64,000 nt of DNA from Ensifer sp. Root278 (GCF_001429285.1 NZ_LMJJ01000023.1:319041-383040); one strand, 5' to 3'. Shown: positions 53,720 through 63,868, counted from the first letter of the stretch. Made by a program: numbers and translations. Notes: generated by a model from the sequence alone, not told the origin.

Positions 53720-54748
53720 ATGAAGGCAGATGTTCCAAGAGGAGGCGGCTCACGCCTTGGCGAGGCGGTCATGGTGCCCGTACGACTGCTGATGGGCGCC
53801 GTCGACGCGCCGCTGCGGTTCGTGCAGCGCCGGCTCGGCATCGGCGGCATGGCGACCTTCTTCCTGCTGCCGAACATGCTGATCTTCGGCATATTCGTGC
53901 TGCTGCCGTTCTTTATCAACTTCGCCTATTCCATGACCGGCGGAACCGCCCTCTTCCTCCCCGACCGAAGCTTCGTAGGCGGCGACCAATATGCGCGCCT
54001 CTTCGATTGCGTGAATTACACCAACCCGAACAGCTGCGCGGAAGACACCTTCTGGACCGCCGTCGGCAACACTGCCTGGTTCGTGGTGCTGCAGGTCACC
54101 CTGATGATCCTGTTTTCGCTGGTGACGGCGCTGATCCTCAACCGCGACCTGATGGCGCGCAGCTTCTGGCGGGCGGTGTTCTTCTTCCCGGTGCTCCTGT
54201 CGCCCGTGGTCGTCGGCCTCATCTGGAAGTGGATCCTGCAGCGACAGGGGCTCTTGAATTTCGGCCTCTACAGCCTCGGCCTCGAGCCGCATACTTGGCT
54301 CAATGATCGCAACTGGTCCTTTGCGGCAACCGTCGGCGTTTCGATCTGGGCGCATATGGGCTTCTACACGCTGATCCTGCTTGCCGGCCTGCAGGCGATC
54401 CCGAAGGATCTCTATGAAGCGGCCGAGATGGACGGCACCCGTCCGGCGCGCGCCTTCTGGCGCATCACCTTGCCACTGCTGATGCCCAACCTGCTCGTCG
54501 TCATCGTGCTCGTGCTTATCCGCGCCGTGCAGATCTTCGACGAGATCTACGTGCTGACCGGCGGGGGCCCAGGCACCAGCACACTCTATATCACGCAATA
54601 CATCTACGAGACCGGCTTCGCGACGCAGTTGCGCAATCCCGGCCTTGCCGCAGCCGCCTCGATCCTGATGGGCGCCGTGCTGGTTGTCCTCACCCTGGTC
54701 CAGCTCGGCCTTGGCCGCAAAGGCGAGAAGAAGGGAGCCCGAAAATGA
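53720..54748 (+). CDS. CUT1 ABC transporter permease (MalF-type)
   Basis: This 342-residue permease has an N-terminal amphipathic stretch of about 50 residues before the first membrane helix (ATFFLLPNMLIFGIFVLLPFFINFAYSM). It has the EAA loop AIPKDLYEAAEMDGTRPARAFWRITLPLLMPNLL and the family mark YVLTGGGPGTSTLYITQYIYETGF. Its stop overlaps the start of the second permease (ATGA), so the pair is made together. It is part of the uronide importer. Confidence 0.9.
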   Translation: MKADVPRGGGSRLGEAVMVPVRLLMGAVDAPLRFVQRRLGIGGMATFFLLPNMLIFGIFVLLPFFINFAYSMTGGTALFLPDRSFVGGDQYARLFDCVNYTNPNSCAEDTFWTAVGNTAWFVVLQVTLMILFSLVTALILNRDLMARSFWRAVFFFPVLLSPVVVGLIWKWILQRQGLLNFGLYSLGLEPHTWLNDRNWSFAATVGVSIWAHMGFYTLILLAGLQAIPKDLYEAAEMDGTRPARAFWRITLPLLMPNLLVVIVLVLIRAVQIFDEIYVLTGGGPGTSTLYITQYIYETGFATQLRNPGLAAAASILMGAVLVVLTLVQLGLGRKGEKKGARK

Positions 54749-55797
54749 GCCGTCTTGCCGAATTCATCTTTCGACGTCGCGGCCGCAATGGCTGGCACTG
54801 GACCGATATCGTCACCTGGGTCTGGCTCATCGGCGGTCTCTTCATCATGTTCGGCCCGGCCGTCTGGCTCGTCGGCTCCTCCTTCAAGTCGCCGGCAGCC
54901 CTTGCCGAATTCCCGCCGACGATCATGCCCTATGTAACGCAGAAGGCGACCGTCGAAGGTTACGACAAGCCGCTCGATCTCTACGAGGTGACGCTGCCGG
55001 ATGGCAGCAAGAAGGTGCTCGCCGAGGTTCGCCGCATCGGCATCGTCAGCCAGATGGTCGCGCCGGAGAAGCCGACCGAGATCGTCAAGGTCAACATCGC
55101 CGAGCGCACGCCGGTGCGCACAATGTCCTTCGCCACCTCGAACTACAGCGAGCCCTTCACCCATTTCGATTTCGTCCGCTATCTCTGGAACTCCGTTTTC
55201 GTCACGGTGACGGCGACGGTGATTACGCTCATCGTCAATTCGATGGCCGCCTTCGCGCTCAGCAAATACGAGTTTCGCGGCCGCACCTTCGCGATGCTCT
55301 TGATCCTCGCCACCCTGATGGTGCCGCTCTCGGTGATCATGGTGCCGCTCTATTCGATCGTCTCGGCGCTTGGCCTCTTCAACAATCTCTGGGGGGTGAT
55401 CCTGCCGACGGTCGCGACGCCGACCGGCGTCTTCATCCTGCGCCAATACATGCTGACCATCCCCGACGAGCTGATCGACGCCGCGCGCATGGACAAGGCA
55501 TCGGAGTGGCAGATCTACTGGCGCATCATCCTGCCGCTGACGGCACCGGCGCTCGCTGTGCTTGCGATCTTCTCCGTCGTCTGGCGTTGGAACGACTTCC
55601 TCTGGCCGCTGATCGTGCTCTCCCGCAAGGAGCTTTATACGCTGCAGGTGGGCTTAAGCATCTATTCCGGCGAGCTGAACGTGCAGTGGCATTTCATTCT
55701 CGCCATGACGGTCGTGACCATGATCCCGGTCGTCCTGGTCTTCATCTTCCTGCAACGCTTCATCACCACCGGCATTGCCGGCACCGGACTGAAATAA
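54745..55797 (+). CDS. CUT1 ABC transporter permease (MalG-type) with periplasmic insertion
   Basis: This permease has 350 residues, about 70 more than most MalG-type subunits. The extra lies after the first helix ([24 protein letters not shown]): a hydrophilic, beta-like periplasmic segment from about 62 to 130 ([47 protein letters not shown]). The EAA loop is normal ([33 protein letters not shown]). The insertion may contact the binding protein or a large oligosaccharide. Confidence 0.9.
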   Translation: MSRLAEFIFRRRGRNGWHWTDIVTWVWLIGGLFIMFGPAVWLVGSSFKSPAALAEFPPTIMPYVTQKATVEGYDKPLDLYEVTLPDGSKKVLAEVRRIGIVSQMVAPEKPTEIVKVNIAERTPVRTMSFATSNYSEPFTHFDFVRYLWNSVFVTVTATVITLIVNSMAAFALSKYEFRGRTFAMLLILATLMVPLSVIMVPLYSIVSALGLFNNLWGVILPTVATPTGVFILRQYMLTIPDELIDAARMDKASEWQIYWRIILPLTAPALAVLAIFSVVWRWNDFLWPLIVLSRKELYTLQVGLSIYSGELNVQWHFILAMTVVTMIPVVLVFIFLQRFITTGIAGTGLK

Positions 55798-55807
55798 GGG
55801 GGCACCC

Positions 55808-56893
55808 ATGGGCCACATCAAGCTTACCAATGTGACCAAGTCGTTCGGCGCCGTCGACGTGCTTCATGGCATCAACCTGGATATCAAGGACGGCGAGCTC
55901 GTCGTCTTCGTCGGCCCCTCCGGCTGCGGCAAGTCCACGCTGCTGCGCATGATCGCCGGGCTGGAAAAGCCGACCGGCGGAGAACTCGCGATCGACGGCA
56001 AGGTGGTCAACGACGTGCCGGCCGCCGACCGCGGCCTCGCCATGGTCTTCCAGTCCTACGCGCTCTATCCGCATATGAGCGTGCGCCAGAACCTCGCCTT
56101 CGGCCTCGAAAACACCCGCATGCCGAAGACGGAGATCGCCGAGCGTATTGGGGAAGCCGCGCGCATGCTGGAGATCGAGCCCTATCTCGAGCGCCGGCCC
56201 GGGCAGCTTTCGGGTGGCCAGCGCCAGCGCGTCGCGATCGGCCGCGCGATCGTGCGCCGCCCCGTTGCCTTCCTGCTCGACGAGCCGCTGTCGAACCTCG
56301 ACGCTGAACTGCGCGGCTCCACCCGCGCCGAGCTTGCGGCCCTTCACGCCCGGCTGTCGGCAACGATGATCTATGTGACACACGACCAGGTAGAGGCGAT
56401 GACGCTCGCCGACCGCATCGTCGTCCTGCGCGCCGGCCGCATCGAGCAGATCGGCACGCCGCTCGAACTCTATAACAAGCCGGCCAACCGCTTCGTCGCC
56501 GGTTTCATCGGCTCGCCGCACATGAATTTCCTCGAAGGCACGCTGGAAGCGGCCGGCACGGGTTCGGCGGTCGCAACGCTGAAGGGCGGCCACCGGCTGC
56601 AGGTTCCGATCGCCGACGCAGCAGCTGCAGCCGGCTCGCCCATCACGCTCGGCGTCCGGCCGCAGCACATCACGCTTGATACCGGTGAAAGCGGCATTCC
56701 CGCCAAGATCCGCCTCGTCGAGGCGCTCGGTTCCGAAACCGTGCTGCATGCCGATGTCGCCGGCCAGAAGATCCTGGTCGTCGCCCCCGGTCAGCATGAC
56801 CTGGCACCGGGATCGGAAATCAGGCTGTCGCTCGCGGCTGCCCCCATACATCTCTTCAACGACAAGGGGCTTCGCCTTGAACGCGCTGTTTGA
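55808..56893 (+). CDS. CUT1 ABC transporter ATPase
   Basis: This 361-residue MalK/UgpC-type subunit has [70 protein letters not shown] and [15 protein letters not shown], followed by a TOBE-type regulatory domain ([10 protein letters not shown]). It completes the uronide importer. Its last 17 bases overlap the kduD start, tying import to catabolism. Confidence 0.92.
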   Translation: MGHIKLTNVTKSFGAVDVLHGINLDIKDGELVVFVGPSGCGKSTLLRMIAGLEKPTGGELAIDGKVVNDVPAADRGLAMVFQSYALYPHMSVRQNLAFGLENTRMPKTEIAERIGEAARMLEIEPYLERRPGQLSGGQRQRVAIGRAIVRRPVAFLLDEPLSNLDAELRGSTRAELAALHARLSATMIYVTHDQVEAMTLADRIVVLRAGRIEQIGTPLELYNKPANRFVAGFIGSPHMNFLEGTLEAAGTGSAVATLKGGHRLQVPIADAAAAAGSPITLGVRPQHITLDTGESGIPAKIRLVEALGSETVLHADVAGQKILVVAPGQHDLAPGSEIRLSLAAAPIHLFNDKGLRLERAV

Positions 56894-57635
56894 CCTCACA
56901 GGCAAGACCGCCCTCGTCACCGGCGCCCGTACCGGCCTCGGCCAGGGCATGGCTCTGGCGTTGGCGCGGGCCGGCGCCGATATCGCCGCCCTCGGTTCGA
57001 CGCCCATGCCGGAGACGGCAGTGCTGGTACGAGAGGCGGGTGTTCGCTTTCACGAACTGACCGTCGATCTCTCCAGGCCTTTCGACGCGGCGTCGGCGAT
57101 CGGCGACGTCGTGGCTGCCCTCGGCGGCATCGACATCCTCGTCAACAATGCCGGCATCATTCGCCGCGCCGACCTGCTCGACTATTCCGAGGACGACTGG
57201 GACAGCGTGCTCGACGTCAACCTGAAGGCGGCCTTTCTGCTGTCGCAGGCCGCAGCGAGACACATGGTTTCGACCGGACGCGCCGGCCGGATCGTCAATG
57301 TCGCCTCGATGCTGACCTTCCAGGGCGGCATTCGCGTGCCGGCCTATGCCGCCTCGAAGCACGGCATCGCCGGCCTCACCAAGGCGATGGCCAACGAGCT
57401 TGCGCCGTGCGGGATTACCGTCAATGCGATCGCCCCGGGCTACATGGCGACCGACAACACCGAGGCGCTGCGCAACGACCCCGATCGCAACGCCCAGATC
57501 TCCGCCCGCATTCCGATGGGGCGCTGGGGCACGCCCGACGATCTCGCGACCGCCGTGCTCTTCTTCGCAGCACCCGCCTCCGGCTATGTCACCGGAACGG
57601 TGCTGCCGGTCGATGGCGGCTGGCTCGTTCGCTAG
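56877..57635 (+). CDS. kduD: 2-dehydro-3-deoxy-D-gluconate 5-dehydrogenase (SDR)
   Basis: I start at TTG 56877 (AAGGGG eight bases upstream), which gives 252 residues, the normal KduD length, and begins [24 protein letters not shown], the SDR cofactor motif. NNAG, NVASM (Ser) and YAASKHG (Tyr/Lys) form the catalytic set. The short [11 protein letters not shown] and [15 protein letters not shown] segments fit the KduD subgroup. It reduces 2,5-diketo-3-deoxygluconate from KduI to 2-keto-3-deoxygluconate. A KDG kinase and aldolase are not in the window. No ATG is available near this start. Confidence 0.88.
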   Translation: MNALFDLTGKTALVTGARTGLGQGMALALARAGADIAALGSTPMPETAVLVREAGVRFHELTVDLSRPFDAASAIGDVVAALGGIDILVNNAGIIRRADLLDYSEDDWDSVLDVNLKAAFLLSQAAARHMVSTGRAGRIVNVASMLTFQGGIRVPAYAASKHGIAGLTKAMANELAPCGITVNAIAPGYMATDNTEALRNDPDRNAQISARIPMGRWGTPDDLATAVLFFAAPASGYVTGTVLPVDGGWLVR

Positions 57636-57644
57636 GCGCCACCA

Positions 57645-58556
57645 ATGTCCTTCTCCGCCGAGCGCCTGCGCACGCTTCTCGGTCTCGCTGATACGGAACT
57701 GTTCCTGGATGTCTGCGTGATGGAGGATCGTGGTTCTTACATCGTCGAGAGGCTGAGCTTTCGCACACCTCGCAACGGCGCTGAAATCCGCGGCTTTCTG
57801 ACACGACCACCCGTCAACGACGGGCCTCGACCAGCGATCCTCTACGCCCATGCCCATGGCGGACGCTACGAGATCGGTGCGAACGAACTGCTTGATGGCC
57901 GGCCGGCACTGCTCAGCCCGCCCGGGCCCGTTCTCGCGGAGCACGGCTTCGTTACCCTGTGCATCGACATGCCGACGTTCGGAGAGCGCTCGATCGTAAG
58001 AGAGAGCGCCGCGACAAAGGCTGCCCTCTGGTATGGCGGAACCCTTTTCGGCCAGATGCTTTCCGAGCAGCAGGCAGCGCTCACTTGGCTTTCAATGCGT
58101 AACGACGTCGACCCCGCGCGCATCGGCATGACCGGGATCTCGATGGGCGCCACCCTTTCCTACTTCCTGGCTGCGCTCGACCCCCGGATCGCGGCAATCG
58201 CCCACCTCTGCTGCTATGCGGATTTCGCCACGCTCGTCGCAACCGGCGCTCACGATCTGCACGGCCATTATCTCACGATCCCCGGTCTGCTCGCGGAGAC
58301 CTCGACTGGCGAAATCGCCGGGCTCGTTGCCCCGCGGCCACAATTGATCTGTGTGGGGCTCGACGATCCGCTGACGCCGCCACAAGCGGTGGAGCGGGCC
58401 CATGCCGCAACGCGCGCCGCCTATCGGGCGGCTGGCGCCGAGCGCAACTTATTCTTGGTTGCAGAGCCCGGCATCGGCCACGTCGAAACGCTGACCATGC
58501 GGGAGGCGGTTCTGGCCTTCCTCTCCCACCACCTCGGCACGCCAGTCAGCGGTTGA
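57645..58556 (+). CDS. Alpha/beta hydrolase, possible oligouronide esterase
   Basis: The 303-residue alpha/beta hydrolase lies nine bases after kduD and has AILYAHAHGGRYEIG (oxyanion region), GMTGISMGATLSYFLAAL (nucleophile Ser in GxSxG, near 166), CVGLDDPLTPPQA (acid) and GIGHVETLTMRE (His). No signal peptide is present, so it is cytoplasmic. It resembles dienelactone-hydrolase and acetyl-xylan-esterase types. In this operon it could remove acetyl or methyl groups from imported pectic fragments; that is inferred from position. Confidence 0.8.
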   Translation: MSFSAERLRTLLGLADTELFLDVCVMEDRGSYIVERLSFRTPRNGAEIRGFLTRPPVNDGPRPAILYAHAHGGRYEIGANELLDGRPALLSPPGPVLAEHGFVTLCIDMPTFGERSIVRESAATKAALWYGGTLFGQMLSEQQAALTWLSMRNDVDPARIGMTGISMGATLSYFLAALDPRIAAIAHLCCYADFATLVATGAHDLHGHYLTIPGLLAETSTGEIAGLVAPRPQLICVGLDDPLTPPQAVERAHAATRAAYRAAGAERNLFLVAEPGIGHVETLTMREAVLAFLSHHLGTPVSG

Positions 58557-58606
58557 GGAAACCAACTCTTCGTGCGCGGGCGGCAAGCACGGCTTTCAGG
58601 CTTCGC

Positions 58607-58629
58607 GAAGGTCGATCGTGCCGACCTTC
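58607..58629 (+). terminator. Hairpin after the uronide operon
   Basis: GAAGGTCG and CGACCTTC (58607-58614, 58622-58629) form an 8-bp stem with a 7-base loop 50 bp past the hydrolase stop. The following tail (TTGCCCC) is only weakly T-rich. It is the likely end of the uronide transcript. Confidence 0.5.
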
Positions 58630-58736
58630 TTGCCCCACCACCACCGGTCCGATCAGGATTTTGTGATGTCGCAGTCACGATTTTTCATTCATCGAAACAA
58701 CCCCTTCGAGAATCACCAGAAAGCGAGTACTCTGAG

Positions 58737-58761
58737 GGAACATTGCGCATGGGACGCCGTT
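58737..58761 (+). promoter_or_regulatory. EcfG/RpoE2-type general stress promoter
   Basis: GGAAC (58737-58741), a 16-base spacer and CGTT (58758-58761) match the alphaproteobacterial general-stress promoter (GGAAC-N16/17-CGTT). Transcription should start near 58768, leaving a leader of about 55 bases before ATG 58823. Confidence 0.8.
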
Positions 58762-58822
58762 TATTCGAATGAGCGAGCCGATAAGCAGCGATCCCCGTCT
58801 CAGCCAGCGGCCGCGGGAGAGC

Positions 58823-60775
58823 ATGATGCAAAAGAGCGAATGCGACGTTTTTGATCTCTTCTCGGAGATCTATACCAGTGCAGCGCAAGAAGAAATCAGC
58901 CTTCAAGAATACCTCCTCGCATGTCGCGACGACAAAAGCATGTATGCCACCGCGCAAGAGCGGATGGTCACTGCCATCGGTAATCCAACCCTGATCGATA
59001 CCAGCGCGGACGAGCGTCTCGGCCGCATCTTTTCAAACCGTACCGTCAAGATCTATCCATCCTTCGCCGATTTCTACGGCATGGAAGACACGATCGAGCG
59101 GATCGTCGGTTACTTCCGCTACGCTGCCCAGGGGCTCGAGGAGCGCAAACAGATCCTCTACCTGCTCGGACCGGTCGGCGGCGGCAAGTCGTCACTCGCC
59201 GAGCGGCTGAAGAAACTGATGGAGCTGCAGCCGATCTACACGCTGGCAGTCGGCGGCAAGGTCAGCCCCGTCTTCGAATCCCCCCTCGGCCTCTTTCACC
59301 CCGACCGCATGGCCGACTTGCTGGAAGACAAATACGGGATCGGCAGGCGCCGTCTGACCGGTCTGATTTCGCCCTGGGCGACGAAGCGGCTCGACGAAGT
59401 CGACGGCGATATCTCCAAGTTCAGTGTGGTCAAGCTGATGCCATCGCGGCTGCGCCAAGTGGCGATCGCGAAGACAGAACCCGGCGACGAGAACAACCAG
59501 GACGTTTCCTCGCTGGTCGGCAAGGTGGACATCCGCCAGCTTGAAAACTACAGCCAGGCCGACCCCGACGCCTATTCCTACAGCGGCGGCCTCAACCGCA
59601 CGACGCAGGGGCTGCTCGAGTTCGTCGAAATGTTCAAGGCACCGATCAAGGTCCTGCATCCCTTGCTGACGGCGACCCAGGAAGGCAACTACAACGGCAC
59701 TGAAAGCTTCGGAGGGTTCCCCTACCAGGGCATCGTCGTTGCGCATTCCAACGAATCGGAATGGCTGCAATTCAAGAACAACAAGAACAACGAGGCCTTC
59801 CTCGACCGCATCCTGGTCGTCAAGGTGCCCTACTGCCTGCGTGTCACCGAGGAGCGGCAGATCTACGAGAAGCTGCTGCGCGAAAGCGAGCTCACCAAGA
59901 GCCCCTGCGCGCCGGAAGTGCTGGAAAGCCTCAGCCGCTTTACCGTCTCGACCCGGCTTGCCCGCCACGAGAACTCACCGCTCTATACCAAGATGCGGGT
60001 CTATGATGGCGAGAACCTGAAGGACACCGATCCCAAGGCGAAGTCCGTTCAGGAATATCGCGACGCCGCCGGCGTCGACGAGGGTATGACCGGCATCAGC
60101 ACCCGCTTTGCCTTCAAGGTGTTGTCCGAGACCTTCAACTACGACACCAAGGAGGTCGCGGCCGATCCCGTGCACCTCATGTATATCCTGGAACAGGCGA
60201 TCCGCCGCGAACAGTTCCCGAAGGAGACCGAGGCGAGCTATCTCGATTTCATCAAGTCCGAGCTTGCCTCGCGCTACGCCGAATTCATCGGCCACGAAAT
60301 CCAGAAGGCCTATCTCGAATCCTACAGCGAATACGGTCAGAACCTCTTCGACCGTTACATCGCCTATGCCGACGCCTGGCTGGAAGACCAGGACTTCAAG
60401 GATCCCGACACTGGGCAGATCCTCAACCGGGAGATCCTCGACAGCGAGCTGTCGCAGATCGAAAAGCCGGCCGGCATTGCCAACCCCAAGGACTTCCGCA
60501 ACGAGGTTGTAAAGTTCACCCTGCGCGCCCGCGCCAAGAACCATGGGCGCAACCCCTCCTGGACGAGCTACGAGAAGCTTCGCGACGTGATCGAGAAGCG
60601 CATGTTCGGCCAGGTCGAAGACCTGCTGCCGGTCATCAGCTTCGGCTCGAAGAAGGACAGCGCCTCCGAGAAGCAGCATGCCGAATTCGTCCAGCGCATG
60701 ACCGAACGCGGCTATACCGAGCGTCAGGTCCGGCGGCTGGTCGATTGGTACATGCGGGTCAACAAGGCGGGCTGA
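58823..60775 (+). CDS. prkA: PrkA/YeaG-family serine protein kinase
   Basis: ATG 58823 (GGGAGA just upstream) gives 650 residues; the in-frame ATG at 58769 lies at the predicted transcription start and is unlikely. The N-terminal AAA-like domain has GPVGGGKSSLAERLKKLM (P-loop, near 118), FESPLGLFHPDRM and ATQEGNYNGTESFGGFPYQGIVVAHSN. The C-terminal PrkA kinase-like region follows (GISTRFAFKVLSETFNYD ... RVKFTLRAR-type segments). In E. coli YeaG is an RpoS-dependent kinase acting in nitrogen starvation and acid stress. Here an EcfG promoter precedes it, and yeaH and spoVR follow. Confidence 0.92.
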   Translation: MMQKSECDVFDLFSEIYTSAAQEEISLQEYLLACRDDKSMYATAQERMVTAIGNPTLIDTSADERLGRIFSNRTVKIYPSFADFYGMEDTIERIVGYFRYAAQGLEERKQILYLLGPVGGGKSSLAERLKKLMELQPIYTLAVGGKVSPVFESPLGLFHPDRMADLLEDKYGIGRRRLTGLISPWATKRLDEVDGDISKFSVVKLMPSRLRQVAIAKTEPGDENNQDVSSLVGKVDIRQLENYSQADPDAYSYSGGLNRTTQGLLEFVEMFKAPIKVLHPLLTATQEGNYNGTESFGGFPYQGIVVAHSNESEWLQFKNNKNNEAFLDRILVVKVPYCLRVTEERQIYEKLLRESELTKSPCAPEVLESLSRFTVSTRLARHENSPLYTKMRVYDGENLKDTDPKAKSVQEYRDAAGVDEGMTGISTRFAFKVLSETFNYDTKEVAADPVHLMYILEQAIRREQFPKETEASYLDFIKSELASRYAEFIGHEIQKAYLESYSEYGQNLFDRYIAYADAWLEDQDFKDPDTGQILNREILDSELSQIEKPAGIANPKDFRNEVVKFTLRARAKNHGRNPSWTSYEKLRDVIEKRMFGQVEDLLPVISFGSKKDSASEKQHAEFVQRMTERGYTERQVRRLVDWYMRVNKAG

Positions 60776-60800
60776 CGATGCCGAAGCAGGGGATTGGTAT

Positions 60801-62120
60801 ATGCCGAATTTCATCGACCGGCGGCTCAATCCGAAGGATAAGAGCCTCGGCAACCGACAGCGTTTTCTGAAACGGGCCCGCGAGGAACTCAAGCGGGTCA
60901 TCAAGGAACAAGTCAAATCCGACAGGATCATCGACGTCGATGCTGCGCACGGCGTACCGATGCCGACCGACGGTGCCAGTGAGCCGACATTCCAGCCGGC
61001 CCGCGGGAGCGGCGAACGTAACTATGTGCTTCCCGGCAACAAGCAGTTTTCGGCCGGCGACCGCCTGCCGAAGCCGGAAGCGGGTGGGGGTGGAGGCGGC
61101 AAGGGCCGCCCCGGGACCGGAGAAAGCGAAGACGACTTCCAGTTCATCCTGTCGCGCGAAGAGGTGCTGGATCTCTTCTTTGAGGATCTGGAATTGCCCG
61201 ACATGGTCAAGCTCAGCCTCAAGGAAACTGTGACGTTCAAACCGCGTCGCGCAGGCTTTGCCACCGCCGGCACGCCGACCAACATCAATGTCGGGCGGAC
61301 GATGCGCAACAGCTTCGGCCGGCGCATGGCGCTGCATCGGCCCAAGGAAAAGGAACTGACCGTCCTTTCCGAGGAGATCGCGCGGCTGGAGGCGGCGCCG
61401 GAGATTTCACCGAAGGACCGCCAGAGGCTCAGCGAGCTTCGCAGCGAACTGGAGAGGATCGAGCGCAAGCGGCGGCGCATTCCCTATGTCGACCCGGTCG
61501 ACATCCGCTTCAACCGCTTCGAACAGCAGCCGCTGCCGAACGCCAATGCGGTGATGTTCTGCCTGATGGATGTCTCGGCCTCCATGGGCGAACGCGAAAA
61601 GGATCTCGCCAAGCGCTTCTTCGTGCTTCTGCACCTGTTCCTGAAGCGGCGCTACGAACGGATCGACATCGTCTTCATCCGCCACACGGACGAGGCCCGC
61701 GAGGTCGACGAGGAGACGTTCTTCTACAGCACCCAGAGCGGCGGCACGATCGTCTCGACCGCGCTCGAGGAGATGATCAGGATCATCGAGGACCGCTACC
61801 CCTCGCAGATCTGGAACATCTATGCCGCGCAGGCCTCCGACGGCGACAACATCATCGGCGACAGCGAGCATTGCGCAGCGCTGCTCCGGGAGAAGCTGAC
61901 GAAGCTCTGCCAGTACTACGCCTATGTCGAGATCATCGACGAGCGAGAGACGGAAATCTTCGGATCGACGGACAACGGCACCGCGCTCTGGCGCGCCTAT
62001 CGCACGGTGGATGGCGAGAAGTCGAATTTCCAGATGACGCGCATCGCCAAGCCCGCCGATATCTACCCGGTCTTCCGCAGGCTCTTTGCCCGGCAGCCGG
62101 CCACACGCACCCGGAAATGA
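60801..62120 (+). CDS. yeaH: YeaH-family DUF444 protein
   Basis: This 439-residue protein starts MPNFIDRRLNPKDKSLGNRQRFLKRARE, the classic DUF444 opening. It has a Gly-rich linker (EAGGGGGGKGRPG, about 93-105) and a VWA-like domain with the MIDAS start FCLMDVSASMGEREKD (near 255). It lies 25 bases after prkA and is followed by spoVR, a module conserved in many proteobacteria. Its biochemical role is not established; it appears to act with the kinase. Confidence 0.92.
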   Translation: MPNFIDRRLNPKDKSLGNRQRFLKRAREELKRVIKEQVKSDRIIDVDAAHGVPMPTDGASEPTFQPARGSGERNYVLPGNKQFSAGDRLPKPEAGGGGGGKGRPGTGESEDDFQFILSREEVLDLFFEDLELPDMVKLSLKETVTFKPRRAGFATAGTPTNINVGRTMRNSFGRRMALHRPKEKELTVLSEEIARLEAAPEISPKDRQRLSELRSELERIERKRRRIPYVDPVDIRFNRFEQQPLPNANAVMFCLMDVSASMGEREKDLAKRFFVLLHLFLKRRYERIDIVFIRHTDEAREVDEETFFYSTQSGGTIVSTALEEMIRIIEDRYPSQIWNIYAAQASDGDNIIGDSEHCAALLREKLTKLCQYYAYVEIIDERETEIFGSTDNGTALWRAYRTVDGEKSNFQMTRIAKPADIYPVFRRLFARQPATRTRK

Positions 62121-62132
62121 GGGGACGACCGG

Positions 62133-63677
62133 ATGGCTCGACGTGCGACTTCAGGCCTCCTGTTCCAGGGCTCGGACTGGAACTTCACGACCCTTTCGCG
62201 TGCCTATGACGCGATCGAGCAAGTCGCGCTTGAGGAAATGGGCCTCAGCGTCTACCCGAACCAGCTGGAGATCATCACCTCCGAGCAGATGCTCGACGCC
62301 TATTCCTCGGTCGGCATGCCGCTCATGTACCAGCATTGGTCCTTCGGCAAGCGCTTCGCCTATGAGGAGCACCACTATCGCAAGGGGCACCGCGGCCTCG
62401 CCTATGAGCTGGTGATCAATTCCAATCCCTGCATTACCTATCTCATGGAAGAAAACACGATGGCGATGCAGGCGCTGGTCACGGCGCATGCCGCGTTCGG
62501 CCACAATCATTTTTTCAAGAACAACTACCTCTTCCGCCAGTGGACCGATGCCGGCGCGATCCTGAGCTACATGGATTTCGCCAAGAAGTACGTGACCAAA
62601 TGCGAGGAGCGGCACGGCACCGCCGCCGTCGAGGCGATCCTCGATTCGGCCCATGCGCTGATGGACCAGGGCGTCTTCCGCTATCGCCGGCCGCCGCGGC
62701 TCTCCTCCGAAAAGGTTCGGGAACGGGCGCGGGAACGGCTGGAATATGAGGAACAGACCTATAGCGATCTCTGGCGAACGCTGCCGCAGACGGCCGAGAG
62801 CCACGACCCGGCCGAAGCCGAGCGAGACGCTTCCGAGCGCAAGAAGGTGCTCAACCTGCCGGAAGAGAACCTGCTCTATTTTCTCGAGAAACACAGCCTG
62901 ATCCTGGAGCCGTGGCAGCGGGAATTGCTCCGGATCGTTCGGGTCATCGCGCAATATTTCTACCCGCAGCGGCAGACGAAGGTGATGAACGAGGGCTGCG
63001 CGACCTTCGTCCACTACACCATCATCAACCGGCTCTACGACCAGGGCCGGATTGGCGAGGGCCACATGCTGGAACTCTTGCAGAGCCACTCCAACGTCGT
63101 CTTCCAGCCGGATTTCGACGACCGGCGCTATCCCGGCATCAACCCCTATGCGCTCGGCTTTGCAATGATGCAGGACATCCAGCGGATCGCCACCGAGCCG
63201 ACGGCCGAGGACCGCGACTGGTTTCCGTCCTTTGCCGGCAACGGTGACTGGATGGAGACGCTGCGCGATGCCTGGGCCAACCACCGCGACGAATCCTTCA
63301 TTCTGCAGTATCTGAGCCCGGCCGTGATGCGCAAATTCCGGCTGTTCCACCTCGCGGACCGCGCTTCCGAGCGTTTTGTCGAGGTCGCGTCGATCCACAA
63401 CGAACGCGGCTATTCGGCCGTTCGCTCGGCGCTTTCCAACAGCTACGACGTCGCCGCCAACCAGCCTGATATTCAGGTGATGGACGTCGATCTGCTGGGG
63501 GACCGGCACCTTCGATTGCAGCACAACATCAAGAGCGGCATCGTGCTCGAAGAGGGCAGCCGTAACGCGACATTGCGTCATGTGCGCCACCTCTGGGGCT
63601 ACGAAGTCAGCCTCGCCGGCGTCGACCCGCAAACCGGCCGCACAGTGTATGAATATTCGACGGCAAAGGATGGCTGA
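62133..63677 (+). CDS. spoVR: SpoVR family protein (YcgB)
   Basis: The 514-residue protein matches SpoVR/YcgB throughout: LFQGSDWNFTTLSRAYDAIEQVALEEMGLSVYPNQLEII, YQHWSFGKRFAYEEHHYRKGHRGLAYELVINSNPCITYLMEENTMAMQALVTAHAAFGHNHFFKNNYLF, and KVMNEGCATFVHYTIINRLYDQG, spaced along the chain. In Bacillus SpoVR affects spore cortex; in proteobacteria it belongs to the yeaG-yeaH-ycgB stress group. It starts 12 bases after yeaH. A histidine-rich core (EEHHY, HAAFGHNHFF) might bind metal, which is inference. Confidence 0.94.
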   Translation: MARRATSGLLFQGSDWNFTTLSRAYDAIEQVALEEMGLSVYPNQLEIITSEQMLDAYSSVGMPLMYQHWSFGKRFAYEEHHYRKGHRGLAYELVINSNPCITYLMEENTMAMQALVTAHAAFGHNHFFKNNYLFRQWTDAGAILSYMDFAKKYVTKCEERHGTAAVEAILDSAHALMDQGVFRYRRPPRLSSEKVRERARERLEYEEQTYSDLWRTLPQTAESHDPAEAERDASERKKVLNLPEENLLYFLEKHSLILEPWQRELLRIVRVIAQYFYPQRQTKVMNEGCATFVHYTIINRLYDQGRIGEGHMLELLQSHSNVVFQPDFDDRRYPGINPYALGFAMMQDIQRIATEPTAEDRDWFPSFAGNGDWMETLRDAWANHRDESFILQYLSPAVMRKFRLFHLADRASERFVEVASIHNERGYSAVRSALSNSYDVAANQPDIQVMDVDLLGDRHLRLQHNIKSGIVLEEGSRNATLRHVRHLWGYEVSLAGVDPQTGRTVYEYSTAKDG

Positions 63678-63868
63678 GCAAGACGCGAGCGGGCTGCCTC
63701 TTCCCGTTAATGCCGGCAAGGGCGGCGCCTTGGTTGGGCACAAACGGGCATCACAAGAATTCAGGGCAGACATTAGAATTATTTGGCCTTATGGCTGCAT
63801 CAAGCACGTGCGCGCTGCGCCGCGAGGCGGAACCCCGAGTCTACTCCTCAAGGAAAGGATCTTCCGTT

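Noticed and set aside
58769-58822. Upstream ATG as prkA start
   Set aside because: It coincides with the predicted transcription start of the EcfG promoter, while ATG 58823 has a ribosome site.
62151-63773. 540-codon minus-strand open frame
   Set aside because: It mirrors the well-matched SpoVR gene on the plus strand.
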